From Schistosoma haematobium (taxonomy: Eukaryota; Platyhelminthes; Trematoda; Strigeidida; Schistosomatidae), in NCBI RefSeq assembly GCF_000699445.3, contig NC_067202.1:248001-312000 (forward strand): DNA of 64,000 nt, in the 5' to 3' direction. Within the stretch, counting starts at the first letter, position 1. Each line of letters opens with the position of its first letter. The position numbers were made by a program, and so were the translations under genes. Under the pieces are notes generated by a model that searched no databases, was not told the origin of the DNA, and saw nothing but the letters and a program-made list of their open reading frames with translations. Shown here piece after piece: positions 62,831-64,000 of this stretch.

Positions 62831-62886
62831 TCACAATTGATTGATCACTGGGTGGTGATCACCACCCAGTGATCAATCAATTGTGA
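62831..62886. repeat. Perfect 56-bp palindrome
   Basis: Two 26-base arms (left arm begins TCACAATTGATTGATCACTG) meet at a central GATC, with no spacer and no mismatch. It consists of the SINE-B 5' word and its exact reverse complement. Confidence 0.97.
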
Positions 62887-63111
62887 CGATAATTTACTAT
62901 TTATTTTATCGCCTCGAATATCCATGACAACCTATTGTGTAACCAATTTGCACTTATCTATCATCTTGCAATTGTAACTGTAATCGCACGAATATTTTGT
63001 AAACCACATTATACTTCTGAATAATCAACTAAACTGATGACCTAGGTAGCATGGCTGAATAACTAATTCACTAATCATTTTTTAAAATCTACAACTCATT
63101 AATAGTATTAA

Positions 63112-63645
63112 TAGTATGCCCCCAAATGCCCTGGTACGGCCGAGAGTGGAGAGAGTCCGCTCTCCCTCTCGAAATGCTCTCACACGGCTACGCGTATACA
63201 GCCTCTGCCAGGGAAGTCCTACTCACTGCCTTCTCGCACCACGAGTGTTGTTTACGAAATTGAGAGGACGAAAAGTGAATGTCCGTCGCTTTAACCGGGT
63301 TGGTAGACATGGAGAGTCCACCTAGGGGAGTTGGAAAACCCTGATTCCAAACCGATGGTGCACATGGACTCCAGTATCTTGAGGGAACAAATGGCGTATG
63401 AACCAATCGTTGTTCACCGGCTACCATGGGACTGTATCTCCTTACGATGTTCCACTGCCTTGTGGATCAGACCTTCAGGTCGAAGGCTCGGGGAGTGGCC
63501 CCCTAAGAAAACCACCTGGTTCGGTTTTGGTACCCGGGCAGTATCACTGCCCTCACACATATCGAGTGAGATTTGTGTGGCGCATATCTATTTGGTGCCT
63601 CCTTGTACCAATATCTATGTGATAAAATAAATAAATAAATAAACA
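63112..63645 (+). mobile_element. Repeat M copy, full length
   Basis: Reference copy for the family: starts about ATGCCCCCAAATGCCCTGG, and contains GGAGAGTCCACCTAGGGGAG and the frame MENPDSKPMVHMDSSI (63331-63630). It ends CCTTGTACCAATATCTATGT followed by (AAAT)n. ATTAATA occurs on both sides and may be a target duplication. All seven copies share the 3' end and differ at the 5' end, the pattern of reverse-transcribed elements. No reverse transcriptase is encoded, so it is either non-autonomous or the 3' end of a longer element. Confidence 0.88.
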
Positions 63646-64000
63646 TTAATAATATATATTTCGTTCCATATCAATGATTGGACTAGCCAGTGAGTAGCAA
63701 CCAAATAATTCATTAATCATAAATTAATATTTTAACGGATGCTTAGAGTGCAGTGGTGTTTTATTAGTTAAGGCATTGAAGTTTCAACAACTTGGTCGAG
63801 GGTACAAAACCCTTCCTTACGTATTTTAGTTTGAGAAGCTGAGTATTATCACAAGGCTGTACAGGGTAGTTGAGTTAGACCAAGTGATACACATTGTTTT
63901 AAGATAAACTATGAGGCTCAATTTCAGGTGTCGAACCATTTGAACTAGTGTTTTTTATTCACAAAGCAATTGTTGTAAATTCACTATGTAAATGAATTGG
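63646..64000. other. Intergenic, nothing recognised
   Basis: AT-rich flank after the repeat M copy; no gene, repeat or motif noted. Confidence 0.6.

Larger units (their letters stand above)
62630..62886 (-). mobile_element. SINE-B copy, full length, with intact hammerhead
   Basis: Best copy of the family. The - strand runs CGGATAGCTCAGTGGTAACG (A-box), GTGACACGAGATCGAATCCG (B-box), AGGGAGCACCAGTTCCCTCA, then the hammerhead and GTTTCCTGTTGACTACCT. The 5' side ends in the palindrome at 62831-62886. The layout (polymerase III type promoter, then hammerhead near the 3' end) parallels SINE-A and Smalpha, but the sequence is different. Confidence 0.85.

Overview
This is AT-rich, intron-rich, repeat-laden animal DNA. 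The best reading is a blood fluke (genus Schistosoma) or a very close trematode. Three things point that way: tRNA-headed short repeats carrying hammerhead ribozymes (Smalpha type), an RTE-clade retrotransposon, and many degenerate relics of both. I cannot fix the species by eye. No bacterial-type operons, rRNA or CRISPR arrays are present.

Two cellular genes were reconstructed from splice sites and consistent reading phase. On the + strand, ten exons from 9802 to 25387 encode about 370 residues of a plexin-domain-containing (PLXDC/TEM7-like) single-pass receptor: nidogen-like segment, PSI cysteine module, transmembrane helix and a short lysine-rich tail. Its 5' exon(s), including the signal peptide, were not identified. 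On the - strand, seven secure exons from 59614 down to 33124 encode 428 residues of an RBPMS/couch-potato type RNA-binding protein: one RRM split over four exons, followed by alanine-, serine/threonine- and glutamine-rich low-complexity sequence. An eighth, terminal exon near 30423 is tentative, and exons upstream of 59614 were not found. The two genes converge, with the 3' ends facing each other across 25.4-30.4 kb.

Layout. 1-9.8 kb: mostly featureless, with a TTAC microsatellite, one SINE-A copy and two CpG-richer islands. 9.8-25.4 kb: PLXDC exons, with hammerhead SINEs in several introns. 25.4-30.4 kb: intergenic, with a possible solo LTR and a purine-skewed tract. 30.4-59.6 kb: the RBPMS-like gene, whose introns hold a complete, apparently young RTE retrotransposon (43500-46714, 10-bp target duplication, 1006-aa endonuclease/reverse transcriptase), copies of a roughly 530-bp repeat (repeat M), and more SINEs. 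59.6-64 kb: upstream of the RBPMS-like gene, with two more repeat M copies and a SINE-B copy next to a perfect 56-bp palindrome.

The main theme is that three distinguishable tRNA-headed repeat families in one window each carry a hammerhead fold: SINE-A (core CTGAGGA), SINE-B (core CTGACGA) and Smalpha-like (core derived from CTGATGA). Several copies are inverted pairs, so transcripts would fold into long hairpins with a ribozyme in the loop. Smalpha hammerheads are established knowledge; the SINE-B ribozyme, the foldback copies and the intron-sense placement are what deserve a second look.
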